Shown one piece after another: positions 9,266 to 19,139 of a stretch of DNA of 47,074 nucleotides. Position numbers and translations under genes: made by a program. Numbering within the stretch: the first letter of the stretch is position 1; every line of letters begins with the position of its first letter. The notes under the pieces were generated by a model. The model was not told the origin of the DNA and did not search any database. It saw only the letters and a list, made by a program, of their open reading frames with translations. Source of the DNA: an uncultured Acidobacteriota bacterium. GTDB taxonomy: Bacteria > Acidobacteriota > Terriglobia > Bryobacterales > Bryobacteraceae. The stretch spans positions 28,695 to 75,768 of the forward strand of contig CADECY010000010.1 of assembly GCA_902825945.1 (NCBI GenBank), given 5' to 3'.

Positions 9266-10927
9266 TTAGCAGGTAACCGCGCCCTGAGCCGCCGAACTCA
9301 CTGTCAACGCGTATTTCGCGAACACGCCGGTCGCGTACCTCGGCTTCGGAGCCACGAACGCTTTCAATCGTGCCTCGATCTCCGCCGCCGGCAAGTCGAT
9401 ATCGATCTTGCGATTCTCGATGTCGATAGTCAACGGATCGCCATCCCGTAGCGCCGCGATCGGACCGCCCACCGCCGCCTCGGGTGCCACGTGACCCACC
9501 ATGAATCCGCGCGTCGCGCCGCTGAACCGGCCATCGGTAATCAAGGCTACCGAATCACCGAGCCCCGCGCCCACGATTGCCCCAGTCACGCCGAGCATCT
9601 CGCGCATTCCCGGACCACCCTTTGGCCCCTCGTACCGGATCACCACGACGTCGCCGGGCTTGATCTCGCCGTGCGTCACGGCCGCCATCGCGTCCTCCTC
9701 GCGCTCGAAGCACCGCGCCGGGCCCCGATGGATCTTGCGATCGATACCAGTCACCTTGATCACGCAGCCGTCCGGAGAAAGGCTCCCGCGCAGGACCACC
9801 AGTCCACCGGACTTCTTGATCGGATTCGACACCGGCCGGATCACGTCCTGCCCCGGTGTCTCTTTCGCGTCGGCCGCTTCTTCGGCGAGAGTGCGTCCCG
9901 TGATCGTGATGCAATCCTTGTGGACATAGCCGCCTTCCACCAGCCGTTGCGCGATCACCGGGATTCCGCCCGCTTTGTCGACGTCGACGGCCGTGTATCG
10001 GCCCGCTGGTTTGAGGTCGGCGAGCAGGGGCGTACGTCCGCTAATCTCCTGGAATTCGTCGATCTTCAGATCGACACCCGCCTCGTGCGCGAGCGCGAGA
10101 AGGTGCAGCACGGCGTTGGTCGAGCCGCCCGAGGCGGCGACCGAGGCGATTGCGTTTTCGAACGCCTGCCGCGTGCAGATGTCACGCGGCTTGAGATCCT
10201 TTTCGACTGCTTGCATGATGATCTGGCCGCAACGGCGCGCCACGTCACCTTTGCGGCGGTCCGGTTGCGGAATGCCCGCGAAGCCGGCAGGACATAGACC
10301 GATCACTTCCATGATCGTCGCCATGGTGTTCGCCGTGAACTGGCCGCCACAGGCGCCCGCGCCTGGACAAGCCGCGTCTTCGATCTCGCACAAATCCTTC
10401 TCCGACATCTTGCCGCACGAGTAAGCACCCACGGCTTCATAGACGTCTTGAATCGTCACGTCCTTGCCGCGGAAGTTGCCCGGCAGAATCGAGCCGCCAT
10501 ACAGAACGACTGTGGGAATGTTCAGACGAAGCGCGGCCATGGCCGCCCCGGGCGTAGTCTTGTCGCACGCCACCAGGCACACCAAGCCGTCGAACATGTG
10601 CCCGCGCGCCACCAGTTCGATCGAATCAGCCACCATGTCACGCGACACGAGCGAAGCCTTCATGCCCTCGGTGCCCATCGTGACGCCATCGGAAATGGCG
10701 ATCGTGTTGAACTCCATCGGAGTGCCACCCGCCGCGCGAACGCCTTCCTTCACGCGTTCGGCCAACTCGCGCAACCGGTAGTTGCACGGCATCGTCTCGA
10801 TCCAAGTGTTCGCAATCCCGATGTTTGGCCGCTTCAGGTCGTCATCCGTGAATCCCACGGCCTTCAACATGGCGCGCGCACCGGCGCGTTGCGGACCTTG
10901 AGTGATCGTATGGCTCTTCAAAGGCAT
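9266..10927 (-). CDS. ilvD: Dihydroxy-acid dehydratase
   Basis: This 553-residue Fe-S dehydratase makes the 2-keto acids of the valine/isoleucine pathway from dihydroxy acids. The cluster-binding cysteines are all present: Cys48 (ETMPCNYRL), Cys121 (VACDKTTPG) and Cys192 ([14 protein letters not shown]). C-terminal [20 protein letters not shown] carries the catalytic Ser region. Length is normal. A TACAAT hexamer on the minus strand lies 8 nt before the ATG, and the gene is divergent from the PIG-L gene with only 25 nt between start codons, so the two promoters overlap coding sequence. Confidence 0.97.
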   Translation of the reverse strand: MPLKSHTITQGPQRAGARAMLKAVGFTDDDLKRPNIGIANTWIETMPCNYRLRELAERVKEGVRAAGGTPMEFNTIAISDGVTMGTEGMKASLVSRDMVADSIELVARGHMFDGLVCLVACDKTTPGAAMAALRLNIPTVVLYGGSILPGNFRGKDVTIQDVYEAVGAYSCGKMSEKDLCEIEDAACPGAGACGGQFTANTMATIMEVIGLCPAGFAGIPQPDRRKGDVARRCGQIIMQAVEKDLKPRDICTRQAFENAIASVAASGGSTNAVLHLLALAHEAGVDLKIDEFQEISGRTPLLADLKPAGRYTAVDVDKAGGIPVIAQRLVEGGYVHKDCITITGRTLAEEAADAKETPGQDVIRPVSNPIKKSGGLVVLRGSLSPDGCVIKVTGIDRKIHRGPARCFEREEDAMAAVTHGEIKPGDVVVIRYEGPKGGPGMREMLGVTGAIVGAGLGDSVALITDGRFSGATRGFMVGHVAPEAAVGGPIAALRDGDPLTIDIENRKIDIDLPAAEIEARLKAFVAPKPRYATGVFAKYALTVSSAAQGAVTC

Positions 10928-10935
10928 AAGAGGTC

Positions 10936-10941
10936 ATTGTA
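10936..10941 (-). promoter_or_regulatory. -10-like TACAAT, 8 nt before ilvD start
   Basis: Minus-strand TACAAT followed by 8 nt and the ilvD ATG at 10927. No Shine-Dalgarno sequence fits in between; a leaderless mRNA is suggested. Confidence 0.45.
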
Positions 10942-10952
10942 CCCTGAGGGTG

Positions 10953-11711
10953 ATGCGTATTCTTCACATCCATGCCCACCCGGACGACGCCGAGATGTTC
11001 GGCGCGGGCACCCTTGCCCTTCTCGCTTCGCTCGGACACCACATCACCATCGTCACAATGACTCCCGGCGACTGCGGCTCGCACCAATACGGCGCCGAGG
11101 AGATCGCGCGCATCCGCCGCGCCGAAGCCGCCAAAGCCGCCAAGCTGATCGGAGCGGACTACTTCTGCGCCGAGTTCCGCGACTTGGCGATCTTCGTGGA
11201 CGATGCCTCCCGCCGCCGCGTCACCGCGATCCTGCGCCAGACCCAGCCCGATCTCATCATCACCGCGCCGCCCGCCGACTATCACTGCGATCATGAGGCG
11301 ACGTCGCTGCTGGTGCGCGACGCCTGCTTCGCCGCGCCCTGCGAGAACTACGATGTTTCCGCCTATGGAGACGCCCGTCCCATCCCCGCGATTCCGCACC
11401 TCTACTTCACCGATCCGGCCGAGGGCACCGATCGCGAGTGCCGGCCGTCGGCTCCCCACTTCGTCGTGGACATCTCGAGCGTTCTCGACAAGAAGCGCGA
11501 GATGCTAGCTTGCCACGATTCCCAGCGCCAGTGGTTGAAGGAACACCACGGCATGGACGACTACATCCAAACGATGGAGGACTGGTCGGCCAAGGTCGGA
11601 GCATACGCGAAGTTCGCGTATGGCGAGGGCTTCCGGCAGTACAAAATGCATCCCTATCCCGTGACTCCCTTGCTCGAGGAGTTGCTGGCCGGGCGAACTT
11701 CACGAATGTAA
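10953..11711 (+). CDS. PIG-L/LmbE family zinc deacetylase
   Basis: The 252-residue cytoplasmic protein opens MRILHIHAHPDDAEMFGAG, with the HPDD metal and catalytic motif at residues 9-12. The second metal site is in PADYHCDHEATS. The family removes N-acetyl groups from sugar conjugates such as N-acetylglucosaminyl lipids and bacillithiol or mycothiol precursors; the C-terminal part (ACHDSQRQWLKEHHGMDDY) resembles the BshB-like subgroup. ATG 10953 is chosen over the longer frame from 10902 because the family begins at this motif and GAGGGTG precedes it. The real substrate cannot be told from sequence. Confidence 0.9.
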   Translation: MRILHIHAHPDDAEMFGAGTLALLASLGHHITIVTMTPGDCGSHQYGAEEIARIRRAEAAKAAKLIGADYFCAEFRDLAIFVDDASRRRVTAILRQTQPDLIITAPPADYHCDHEATSLLVRDACFAAPCENYDVSAYGDARPIPAIPHLYFTDPAEGTDRECRPSAPHFVVDISSVLDKKREMLACHDSQRQWLKEHHGMDDYIQTMEDWSAKVGAYAKFAYGEGFRQYKMHPYPVTPLLEELLAGRTSRM

Positions 11712-11805
11712 AGTGGCAATCGCCTTCATCTTCCGATTTCAGTACTGTTCAGCGCGCCACTACCGCTAAGTGGATGACTCTAGGGCTTCGCGGGCCCACG
11801 GAGGA

Positions 11806-11822
11806 TTGGCAATCGGCGTGCA
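11806..11822 (+). promoter_or_regulatory. Candidate sigma-54 (-24/-12) promoter
   Basis: TTGGCAA with GG at 11808-11809, ten bases, then GC at 11820-11821 (TGCAC) gives the GG-N10-GC spacing of sigma-54 promoters, though the -12 half lacks the usual TTGC. It precedes the histidine kinase gene by about 60 nt. An imperfect inverted repeat (ACAC-ACCCG / CGGGT-GTGT) follows at 11822-11844. Confidence 0.35.
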
Positions 11823-11884
11823 CACTACCCGGACGGGTTGGTGTAGGATATAGCTAGCTCAGTCAGGGTCTCCCGTTTGTCCGG

Positions 11885-14752
11885 GTGCTGGAACGGTTTG
11901 TGAAGGATCTAAAAAATCAGCTCGTTAGCGCGCTGCTGGTGGTGCTCACCGCGGCAGGGCTGATCTCCGCCGGCATCAACTTCCAGAAGAACCGCGGATT
12001 CCAACTTCCGGAAGACGGTGTCACATGGGTGGACCGTTTCGACTCGAGCCGCAAGCCGATCGTTGTCGCGTTGATGGTGGAAGCTGGTTCGGGCGCGGCC
12101 AAAGCGGGCATCCGTGAGGGAGACGTTTTGGTGCGCGTGAACGGGGCGACCGTCGGCAACGCGATCGACGCTACCAAGATCCTGGCGCGCGTGACGGCTT
12201 GGGCTAACGCGGAGTACGTCGTTCAGCGGGGCGGGGTCGAGGTCACCACCAAGGTGATCGTGTCGGAGCGGCCCGCGGATGCATCGCGCTTCTACCAATA
12301 CTTGATCGGGCTCGCCTATCTCGCGATCGGCCTGTTCGTCTACTTCCGGAGGCAGGGTGCTCCGAAGGCGATCCATTTCTACTGCCTGTGTCTGGCGAGC
12401 TTCGTCCTGTCGACGTTCCACTACACGGGCCGGCTGAACAATTTCGACAAGGCGATGTATTGGGGCAACGTGGTGGCGGGCCTGCTGGCCCCCACGCTGT
12501 TCCTCCACTTCACACTCGTCTTTCCGGAAACACGCCGCTGGATGAAGTCGCGCTGGACGGCGCTGGCGCTTTACCTGCCCGCAGCGCTCATGTTGGCGGT
12601 CTACCTCGGTGCGTCGTCCACCATGCTGCGGGTGGCGATTCCCCTGCTCGAACTTCGCTGGCTCCTCGATCGTGCCTGGATGGCCTTCCTGAGCACGTTC
12701 TATCTGCTGGGAGCCATCGTGGCGACGGTGCAGGCGCGCGGACAGGAAGATCCCATCATGCGGCAACAGGTGAAGTGGTTGCGGAACGGAGCTTTGGCGG
12801 GAGTGCTGCCGTTCACGCTGCTCTACACCATTCCCTATGTGATGGGCGTGGTTCCGTCGCCCCTGATGAACCTCGCGGTTTTGTCGCTCACGCTGATCCC
12901 GGTTACCTGGGCCTACGCGATTCTGCGTTACCGGCTGATGGACGTGGACGTCATCTTCCAACAGGGCTTTGCCTACACGCTCGCCACGCTGGCCGTGCTC
13001 GGCATCTTCTACGCTCTGATCCTCTCGGTGCGGCCCGTGGAAGAGATCGATCCCGGCGCGATGGTTCTGCTGATCGTCATCGCCGCGTTCGTCTTCCAGC
13101 CGCTGCGGAATTGGGCGCAGGAGGTGCTCGATCGCTACGTCTTCTACAAAGACCGTTACGACTATCGCCGCACGCTCGTCGAGTTCGCACGCGAGCTGAG
13201 TTCCGAGACCGATGTCGATCGCATGTTGCAAAGCGTCGCCGATCGCATCCGCCGCACGCTCTACATCCCGAACGTCGGCTTCTTCATGAGCGACGAAGGT
13301 GGCGGTGGTTATCACTTGAAGCAGTACACGGGCGAAACCGCATCGATTACGCCGGCCGACCGGCTCGACCTCGGCTTCCTCCCGGCGCATGCCGAAGAGC
13401 CGATCTTCTTCGAGCGAACGCGGATCGCGCTCGATGTCGTTTCGCAACACTTTTCCGAAAGTGTTCGAAACACGATCGCCAAACTCGATCTCACCTATTA
13501 CGTGCCTTGTCACCTTCGCGGCAAAACGCTTGCCTACCTCGGCGTCAGCCGCACCGACAAGGGCGACTTCCTTTCGAGCGAAGACCTAGAGTTGTTGACG
13601 ACCCTCTCCGGCTACGTGGGCATCGCGATCGAAAACGCGCGGCTGTACCGTTCGCTCGAGCGCAAGGTCGCTGAATACGAACGCCTGAAGGAATTCAGCG
13701 AGAATATCGTCGAGTCGATCAACGTGGGGATCGTCGCCGCCGACCTCGACGATCGCGTGGAAAGCTGGAATTCGCAGATGGAGGCCCTCACCGGCATCTC
13801 CCGAGAGCAGGCCACCGGACAGAAGCTCGAAGGGCTGTTCCCCTTGCGCCTGATGGCCGATCTTTCCGAACTTCGCGGCGAGACCGGAATCCACCAGCTA
13901 TACAAGATCCCGATGGCGGCGCACGGATCGAGCCCGCGCCAGCGCGAGGTACTCGTGAACATCGCGGTGGCGCCTCTGTTCACACGCGACCAGGAACGGA
14001 TCGGCCGCCTGATCATCTTCGACGACGTGACGGAACGGGCCAATCTCGAACAAAAGCTCGTACAGGCAGACAAGCTTAGCTCGATTGGCCTTCTGGCCGC
14101 GGGCGTCGCGCACGAAGTGAACACACCGCTCGCTGTGATCTCGACCTACGCGCAGATGCTGACCAAGCAGATGCAGGGCGACGATTCGAAGTCGAAGATT
14201 CTCGAAAAGATCGCCAAACAAACCTTCCGCGCGAGCGAAATTGTCAACTCGCTGCTGAACTTCTCGCGGACTTCGAAGGCCGAGATGGAAGACCTCGACC
14301 TCAATCGGGTCATTCGCGAAACAGTGCAGTTGATCGAGCCTCAGTTGGCGAAGGCGAATGTCACGGTCGAGTTCCGGCTCGACTCGAATCCGCCGCTCGT
14401 GCGCGCCAATTCCGGCAAGATGCAACAGGTATTTCTGAACCTGTTCCTCAACGCGCGAGACGCAATGGAGGCGGGTGGCCGGCTGATCGTCATCACGCGT
14501 ACCGAGGGCGAGTCGTTCAAAGTCCAGGTGGCCGATACGGGCAAAGGCATCGCGCCGGACGACCTGCAACGCATCTTCGATCCTTTCTTCACGACCAAGG
14601 GCGCCAAGAAGGGTACCGGCCTCGGGCTCGCGGTGAGCTACGGCATCGTCCGCGAACATGGCGGTACCATTGATGTGACGAGCCAGCCTGGCGAAGGCAC
14701 GGTGTTTCATCTCGACCTTCCGCTGGCGCAAAAACCCGTCCTAGCCGCCTGA
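11885..14752 (+). CDS. Membrane sensor histidine kinase (PDZ-7TM-GAF-PAS-HisKA-HATPase)
   Basis: The 955-residue kinase starts at GTG 11885. A first membrane helix (about residues 10-30) is followed by a PDZ-like domain (about 40-125, AGSGAAKAGIREGDVLVRVNG), several membrane helices (about 135-400), a GAF domain (about 430-594), a PAS domain (about 600-720, NIVESINVGIVAADLDDRVE), and HisKA with SSIGLLAAGVAHEVNTPLAV (phosphorylatable His743). The ATPase follows, with LNLFLNARDAMEAGG, VADTGKGIAP and GTGLGLAVSYGIV. All catalytic boxes are intact. A PDZ domain outside the membrane is unusual and points to sensing of misfolded proteins or peptides. The next gene starts 2 nt after the stop. Confidence 0.93.
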   Translation: MLERFVKDLKNQLVSALLVVLTAAGLISAGINFQKNRGFQLPEDGVTWVDRFDSSRKPIVVALMVEAGSGAAKAGIREGDVLVRVNGATVGNAIDATKILARVTAWANAEYVVQRGGVEVTTKVIVSERPADASRFYQYLIGLAYLAIGLFVYFRRQGAPKAIHFYCLCLASFVLSTFHYTGRLNNFDKAMYWGNVVAGLLAPTLFLHFTLVFPETRRWMKSRWTALALYLPAALMLAVYLGASSTMLRVAIPLLELRWLLDRAWMAFLSTFYLLGAIVATVQARGQEDPIMRQQVKWLRNGALAGVLPFTLLYTIPYVMGVVPSPLMNLAVLSLTLIPVTWAYAILRYRLMDVDVIFQQGFAYTLATLAVLGIFYALILSVRPVEEIDPGAMVLLIVIAAFVFQPLRNWAQEVLDRYVFYKDRYDYRRTLVEFARELSSETDVDRMLQSVADRIRRTLYIPNVGFFMSDEGGGGYHLKQYTGETASITPADRLDLGFLPAHAEEPIFFERTRIALDVVSQHFSESVRNTIAKLDLTYYVPCHLRGKTLAYLGVSRTDKGDFLSSEDLELLTTLSGYVGIAIENARLYRSLERKVAEYERLKEFSENIVESINVGIVAADLDDRVESWNSQMEALTGISREQATGQKLEGLFPLRLMADLSELRGETGIHQLYKIPMAAHGSSPRQREVLVNIAVAPLFTRDQERIGRLIIFDDVTERANLEQKLVQADKLSSIGLLAAGVAHEVNTPLAVISTYAQMLTKQMQGDDSKSKILEKIAKQTFRASEIVNSLLNFSRTSKAEMEDLDLNRVIRETVQLIEPQLAKANVTVEFRLDSNPPLVRANSGKMQQVFLNLFLNARDAMEAGGRLIVITRTEGESFKVQVADTGKGIAPDDLQRIFDPFFTTKGAKKGTGLGLAVSYGIVREHGGTIDVTSQPGEGTVFHLDLPLAQKPVLAA

Positions 14753-14754
14753 GC

Positions 14755-16182
14755 ATGCCTGAAGAGCCCCGCGCCCGAATCCTCGTCATCGACGACGAAG
14801 CCGACATCCGTGAGAGCCTGGAGGTCCTCCTCGACATGGAGGGCTACGCGGTGACGCTCGCCACCAACGGCACCGAGGGGCTAGCGAAGTTCGAATCCGG
14901 CCGGTACGATCTCGTGCTGCTCGATCTGATGATGCCCGACAAATCGGGCATGGAAGTGCTCGCCGAGATTCGCGAGCGTGACCGGGAGACGCCGGTTGCC
15001 ATGATCACCGCCTACGGTTCGGTCGAGGTCGCGGTGGAGGCGCTGAAGACGGGCGCAAGCGACTACTTCTCCAAGCCCTGGGACAACGAGAAGCTCCTGC
15101 TCGAGATCGATCGCATGATCGGCTCGCGCCGGCTCGAGACCGAGAACACCGAGCTCAAGCGCGCGCTCAAGCAGCGCTACTCCTTCCCGAACATTGTCGG
15201 CAAGAGCGAACGGATGCAGCGCGTACTCGACATGGTGTCGCAGGTGGCGCCCAGCCGCGCGACGATTCTCGTCACCGGCGAGACCGGCACGGGTAAGGAG
15301 CTCATCGCCAAGGCGATTCACGCCAACTCGCCCCGCGCCGAGGCCATGTTCGTGGCGGTGAACAGCGGATCTCTCCCGCCGGATCTGCTCGAATCGACCT
15401 TGTTCGGACACGTCAAGGGCGCCTTCACGAGCGCGGTGGCGACCCGCAAAGGTTACTTCGAACTCGCCAACCGGGGCACGATCTTTTTTGACGAGATCTC
15501 GACGATCAGCCTCGAAACGCAGGCGAAACTCCTGCGCGTGATCCAGGAGCGCGAGTTCATGCCTCTCGGCTCGAACGAGACGATTCGCGCCGACGTGCGC
15601 ATCATCGCGGCCTGCAATGTGGACCTCAAGAAGATGGTGGACGAGGGCAAGTTCCGCGAGGACCTCTACTATCGCTTGAACGTCATCAATATCGTGTTGC
15701 CACCCTTGCGTGACCGCAAGGAAGATATCCCACTGCTGGTCGATCACTTCTTCGCCAAGTACTGCAAGGAGAACGAAAAGTTCCTCGACGCGGGCGGACA
15801 TTCGCAATTGCGCTTCGAGCACGACGCGATGCAGATCCTCATGGATCACGCATGGCCCGGCAATGTCCGCGAGCTCGAAAACGCCGTCGAACGCGCGGTG
15901 GTGCTGGCGAGCGAGCCGGTGGTCCCTGCGAGCGTGCTGCCCGACACGCTGCTGCACACGAGCGGAGTCAAGGTCCGCCGCGACGAGTCGGGCAGCCTGC
16001 CGCCCGACGCGAGCCTGTTCGAAATGGTGGCCGACTTCGAACGCCGCAAGATCATGGAAGTGCTCGAAGAGTGCAACCAGAGCCAGACGGAGGCGGCGGA
16101 AAAGCTCCACATTCCACTGTCGACTCTCAATCAGAAAATCAAACGGCTCGACATCGCCGTCGGGCGCCGCCGCGAAAAATAG
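14755..16182 (+). CDS. NtrC-type sigma-54-dependent response regulator (GAFTSA variant)
   Basis: The 475-residue regulator is encoded 2 nt after its kinase. Its receiver domain has Asp57 (LVLLDLMMPDKSG) and Lys107 (YFSKPW). The AAA+ domain has Walker A GETGTGKE (175-182), Walker B GTIFFDEI (241-248) and a C-terminal Fis-type helix-turn-helix (NQSQTEAAEKLHIPLSTLNQKIK). The loop that touches sigma-54 reads GAFTSA (222-227) instead of the near-invariant GAFTGA. The AAA+ parts otherwise look active. It may still act with sigma-54, or may bind DNA without classic activation. Target genes are not evident apart from a candidate sigma-54 site before the operon. Confidence 0.93.
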   Translation: MPEEPRARILVIDDEADIRESLEVLLDMEGYAVTLATNGTEGLAKFESGRYDLVLLDLMMPDKSGMEVLAEIRERDRETPVAMITAYGSVEVAVEALKTGASDYFSKPWDNEKLLLEIDRMIGSRRLETENTELKRALKQRYSFPNIVGKSERMQRVLDMVSQVAPSRATILVTGETGTGKELIAKAIHANSPRAEAMFVAVNSGSLPPDLLESTLFGHVKGAFTSAVATRKGYFELANRGTIFFDEISTISLETQAKLLRVIQEREFMPLGSNETIRADVRIIAACNVDLKKMVDEGKFREDLYYRLNVINIVLPPLRDRKEDIPLLVDHFFAKYCKENEKFLDAGGHSQLRFEHDAMQILMDHAWPGNVRELENAVERAVVLASEPVVPASVLPDTLLHTSGVKVRRDESGSLPPDASLFEMVADFERRKIMEVLEECNQSQTEAAEKLHIPLSTLNQKIKRLDIAVGRRREK

Positions 16183-16193
16183 CTACTGCTTGG

Positions 16194-16214
16194 GCGGCAG
16201 ATTCAGCCGCTTTT
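16194..16214 (+). terminator. Possible Rho-independent terminator
   Basis: GCGGC, a 7-nt loop AGATTCA, GCCGC and TTTT start 11 nt after the response-regulator stop. The stem is short (5 bp, with flanking G/C that can extend it) and the T run has only four bases. Confidence 0.45.
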
Positions 16215-16475
16215 CCCTCACAGACGCGGCTTTCTAGCTCTAGCGCCGTGCCCGTGCGTACTTTCGCTCGACTGCGTGTCCAATGCACCGGCACGCCGGT
16301 TGTTGATATCGCTGTAGGAGTAGAACGCTTCCAGAAGCTTCGTCTCGGTATCGTGGACATCTCATGCACGGCGTCATAGATCCGATGTCCCATGGCATGC
16401 GTCTGTCGATACGCGCCTCGAGTGCTTCCGGTTTGGCGTCGAATCCCAGGGGGGAACCGCCGGCTCCGAAGCGGA
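16215..16475. other. Gene-free stretch before the tRNA
   Basis: No coding sequence is supported here. Only a short inverted repeat, ACCGGC-AC-GCCGGT near 16282-16297, stands out. Open frames running through the tRNA are spurious. Confidence 0.5.
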
Positions 16476-16565
16476 TGGCGGAGAGAGAGGGATTCGAACC
16501 CTCGATAGAGTTTCCCCTATACACGCTTTCCAAGCGTGCGCCTTCAACCACTCGGCCATCTCTCC
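16476..16565 (-). tRNA. tRNA-Ser (anticodon GGA)
   Basis: The minus-strand sequence folds as a class II tRNA. The acceptor stem is GGAGAGA/TCTCTCC with discriminator G and an encoded CCA end; the D arm is GCCGAGTGGTTGAAGGC. The anticodon stem CACGC/GCGTG encloses TTGGAAA (anticodon GGA), followed by a long variable arm and T arm GAGGG-TTCGAAT-CCCTC. It reads UCC/UCU. Confidence 0.97.
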
Positions 16566-16630
16566 GCTAGGGGATGCGCCGATTGGCGCACTTCTTCATT
16601 CTAGCGCGCCGCCGCCTGAAATGCCGCCGA

Positions 16631-17263
16631 TCACGAGATCAAGCCGTTCCGGATCGCGAAGCGCACGATATCGCCGGCGTTGTGCAGGTCGAGTTTTTCG
16701 AGCACGCTCGCCCGGTGGGTTTCGACGGTGTAGACGCTCAGCTTCAAATCCTGCGCGATCTCCTTGTTCGTCTTCCCCTCGGCGATCATGATCAGAATCT
16801 CGCGCTCGCGCACGGTTAGCAGGTCAACCGGATGGGTGACGTGGCGCCGGTAGTCCGTGAGCACCTCTCCCGAAATCGCCGGGCTCAGGAAGCCCTCTCC
16901 ACGATGCACGGCACGGATCGCCCGCAACAGATCCTCGTGCTCGGAATCCTTGAGCAGATAGGCGAGAGCTCCAGCACGCAGGACTTCTCGGACGTAAGCC
17001 CCCTCGCGGTGCATGCTGAGAATCACCACTCGTGTACGGTCGAGAGCCGCACAGATCTGGCGCGTGCCCTCTATCCCGTTCAGCTCCGGCATCGAGATAT
17101 CCATGATGATCACGTCTGGCGATAGCCGGCGAGCCTGCTCCACGGCCTCCTTGCCCGTCGATGCCTCGCCTACGACATCCATATCGGCCTGCGACGAGAT
17201 GAGCATGCAGACACCCTTCCTGACGATCGTATGGTCGTCGGCAACCAGGACCCTGATCTTCAT
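16631..17263 (-). CDS. NarL/LuxR-type response regulator
   Basis: The 210-residue regulator begins at ATG 17263 ([18 protein letters not shown]). The receiver domain has Asp9/Asp10, phospho-acceptor Asp55 ([13 protein letters not shown]) and Lys in YLLKDS. A LuxR helix-turn-helix follows: [20 protein letters not shown] and [17 protein letters not shown]. Both domains are complete. No histidine kinase gene is beside it, so the partner lies elsewhere. It is divergent from the FAD-protein gene. Confidence 0.93.
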   Translation of the reverse strand: MKIRVLVADDHTIVRKGVCMLISSQADMDVVGEASTGKEAVEQARRLSPDVIIMDISMPELNGIEGTRQICAALDRTRVVILSMHREGAYVREVLRAGALAYLLKDSEHEDLLRAIRAVHRGEGFLSPAISGEVLTDYRRHVTHPVDLLTVREREILIMIAEGKTNKEIAQDLKLSVYTVETHRASVLEKLDLHNAGDIVRFAIRNGLIS

Positions 17264-17312
17264 TCCGCTCTTACCATTCTGCACGATCCCGGCCAAATGC
17301 GCGCCGGCCGCT

Positions 17313-19139
17313 ATGATGACCTTGATGCGCTTCCCCACCTTCCTGCTTGCTCTACCCGTCCTGGCAGCGGACTTCGACATCGCCGTCTACGGCTCCACCG
17401 TTTCCGGAATCGCCAGCGCCACTGCCGCCGCCCGGCAAGGCAGGCGCGTGGCCCTGATCGAACCCTCTGGACACTTCGGGGGCCTCGTCACCGGCGGCCT
17501 TTCGAACACCGACTTCCGCACACTCGAGGCCGTGACCGGATTCTTCCGCGAGTACATGGATCGCGTACTCGAAGACTACACGCGCCGCTACGGCAAGGAC
17601 TCCCCGGAAGTAGCAGACTGCTTCTTCGGCGCCGCCGCCGAACCCCATGTTTCCGAACGTGTCCTGCGCGGCATGGTTTCCGAACAGCGCACGCTTCAGC
17701 TCTTGATGAAGCACCGGCTGACCAGCGTCACCCGCGAGATCGATTCCATCCGGCGGGTGCGATTCCGCACGGCGGAGGGTGAGGTCGAGATCGGCGCGAA
17801 AGTATGGATCGACGCGACCTACGAGGGTGACTTGGCCGCCGCCGCGCAGGTTCCTTACAGAATCGGACGCGAGTCGACGCGGGAATATGGTGAGCGTTTC
17901 GCGGGAGTGCTGTTCTTCGATCAGGGCAAGATTCTGCCCGGGTCCACCGGCGAAGGCGACACAAACGAGCAGTGCATGAACTTTCGGATCACGATGACCA
18001 ATCGCGCCTCGAACCGGCTACCCGTGCCGCGGCCTCCCGGCTACGATCGCGCGGAGTTCGTCAAGATTCTGCCGTATTTCGCCAGCGGCCGCATCACCGA
18101 GATCTACACGAGCGACCATTCGGGCATCCTGCGCTTGCAGCGAATCGCGAACGCCAAATCCGACATGAACGACATCAAGCAAGCACCCGTGCGCCTATCG
18201 CTCGCGGGCGACAACAACGGCTGGGCGGATGGCGGCGAGGCTGCGCGAAAACGCATCTTCGACCGGCATGTGGCGCACAACTTCGGGCTGCTCTACTTCC
18301 TTCAGAACGATCCCGAAGTCCCGGCCGCGATCCGCGCGAAGGCGAACGAGTGGGGGCTGCCGAAAGACGAGTTCGCCGGCAACAATCACATGCCGCCAGC
18401 ACTCTATGTCCGCGAGGGGCGCCGGACGATCGGCGAATACGTCTTCACCGAACACGACACGATGCCCGCGCCGCGCAGCGTCCGCGCACCGGTCCACGCA
18501 GATGCGATCGCGATGGGGGACTATTCGCTCAATTCGCACGGGCATCAAGGTGCGGGTCCGCTCTATCCAACTTTGTTCGAGGGCGATTACGGATTCTCGA
18601 CCACGCCGTTCATGATTCCTTATGGCGTCATCGTGCCGCGCAACGTTTCGAATCTGCTCGTGCCGGTCGCGATGTCGGCGTCACATGTAGGATACTCGGC
18701 TCTGCGGCTCGAACCCACCTGGACCGCGCTCGGACATGCCGCGGGCCTCGCCGCGCATCTCGCCGTCGAACAGCGTGGCGTCACCCGTGCCGTGCCTGTT
18801 GCCCGGCTCCAGAAGATGCTCCACCAGCAGAAGCAAGCGACCGTCTACACCTCCGACGTGCCACGCGAGTCGCCCTCGTTCGAGGCGGTGCAGTGGGCGG
18901 GACTGCACGGCCTGCTATCGGATGTGGTGGACTATCGCACCGCGGTGCTTACCCCTCTGAAGAAGCGCTGGGGAACGCAGTATTCGTTCGCGCATCCGCT
19001 GCATGCCGTCGAGCCAGAGCGTCCGTTGGACGAGAAGCTCGCCTCGAAGTGGCGGGAGAGGATTCCCTGCGCGGCCGGAGTCCAGGCAGTGACGAGAGGA
19101 GAATTCCTGAAAATGGCGATGGCCCGCTGCGGTTCCTGA
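17313..19139 (+). CDS. Secreted FAD-dependent oxidoreductase (FAD_oxidored family)
   Basis: This ~608-residue protein has a hydrophobic signal (MRFPTFLLALPVLAADFD; ATGs at 17313, 17316 and 17325 are alternatives). A dinucleotide-binding start DIAVYGSTVSGIASATAAA follows, then VALIEPSGHFGGLVTGGLSNTD. Later family blocks include VWIDATYEGDLAAAAQVPY, NNHMPPALYVREGRRTIGEY and VPVAMSASHVGYSALRLEPT. The family is abundant in acidobacteria and planctomycetes and often sits near sugar-utilisation genes, but substrates are mostly unknown. The stop codon lies in a small palindrome shared with the convergent mutS2 stop. Confidence 0.85.
   Translation: MMTLMRFPTFLLALPVLAADFDIAVYGSTVSGIASATAAARQGRRVALIEPSGHFGGLVTGGLSNTDFRTLEAVTGFFREYMDRVLEDYTRRYGKDSPEVADCFFGAAAEPHVSERVLRGMVSEQRTLQLLMKHRLTSVTREIDSIRRVRFRTAEGEVEIGAKVWIDATYEGDLAAAAQVPYRIGRESTREYGERFAGVLFFDQGKILPGSTGEGDTNEQCMNFRITMTNRASNRLPVPRPPGYDRAEFVKILPYFASGRITEIYTSDHSGILRLQRIANAKSDMNDIKQAPVRLSLAGDNNGWADGGEAARKRIFDRHVAHNFGLLYFLQNDPEVPAAIRAKANEWGLPKDEFAGNNHMPPALYVREGRRTIGEYVFTEHDTMPAPRSVRAPVHADAIAMGDYSLNSHGHQGAGPLYPTLFEGDYGFSTTPFMIPYGVIVPRNVSNLLVPVAMSASHVGYSALRLEPTWTALGHAAGLAAHLAVEQRGVTRAVPVARLQKMLHQQKQATVYTSDVPRESPSFEAVQWAGLHGLLSDVVDYRTAVLTPLKKRWGTQYSFAHPLHAVEPERPLDEKLASKWRERIPCAAGVQAVTRGEFLKMAMARCGS

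Noticed and set aside
11909..13513. 534-residue minus-strand frame
   Set aside because: Antisense of the histidine kinase gene; His/Arg/Glu-rich, no domain.
16364..16570. Small frames on both strands over the tRNA region
   Set aside because: They translate the tRNA-Ser gene itself.
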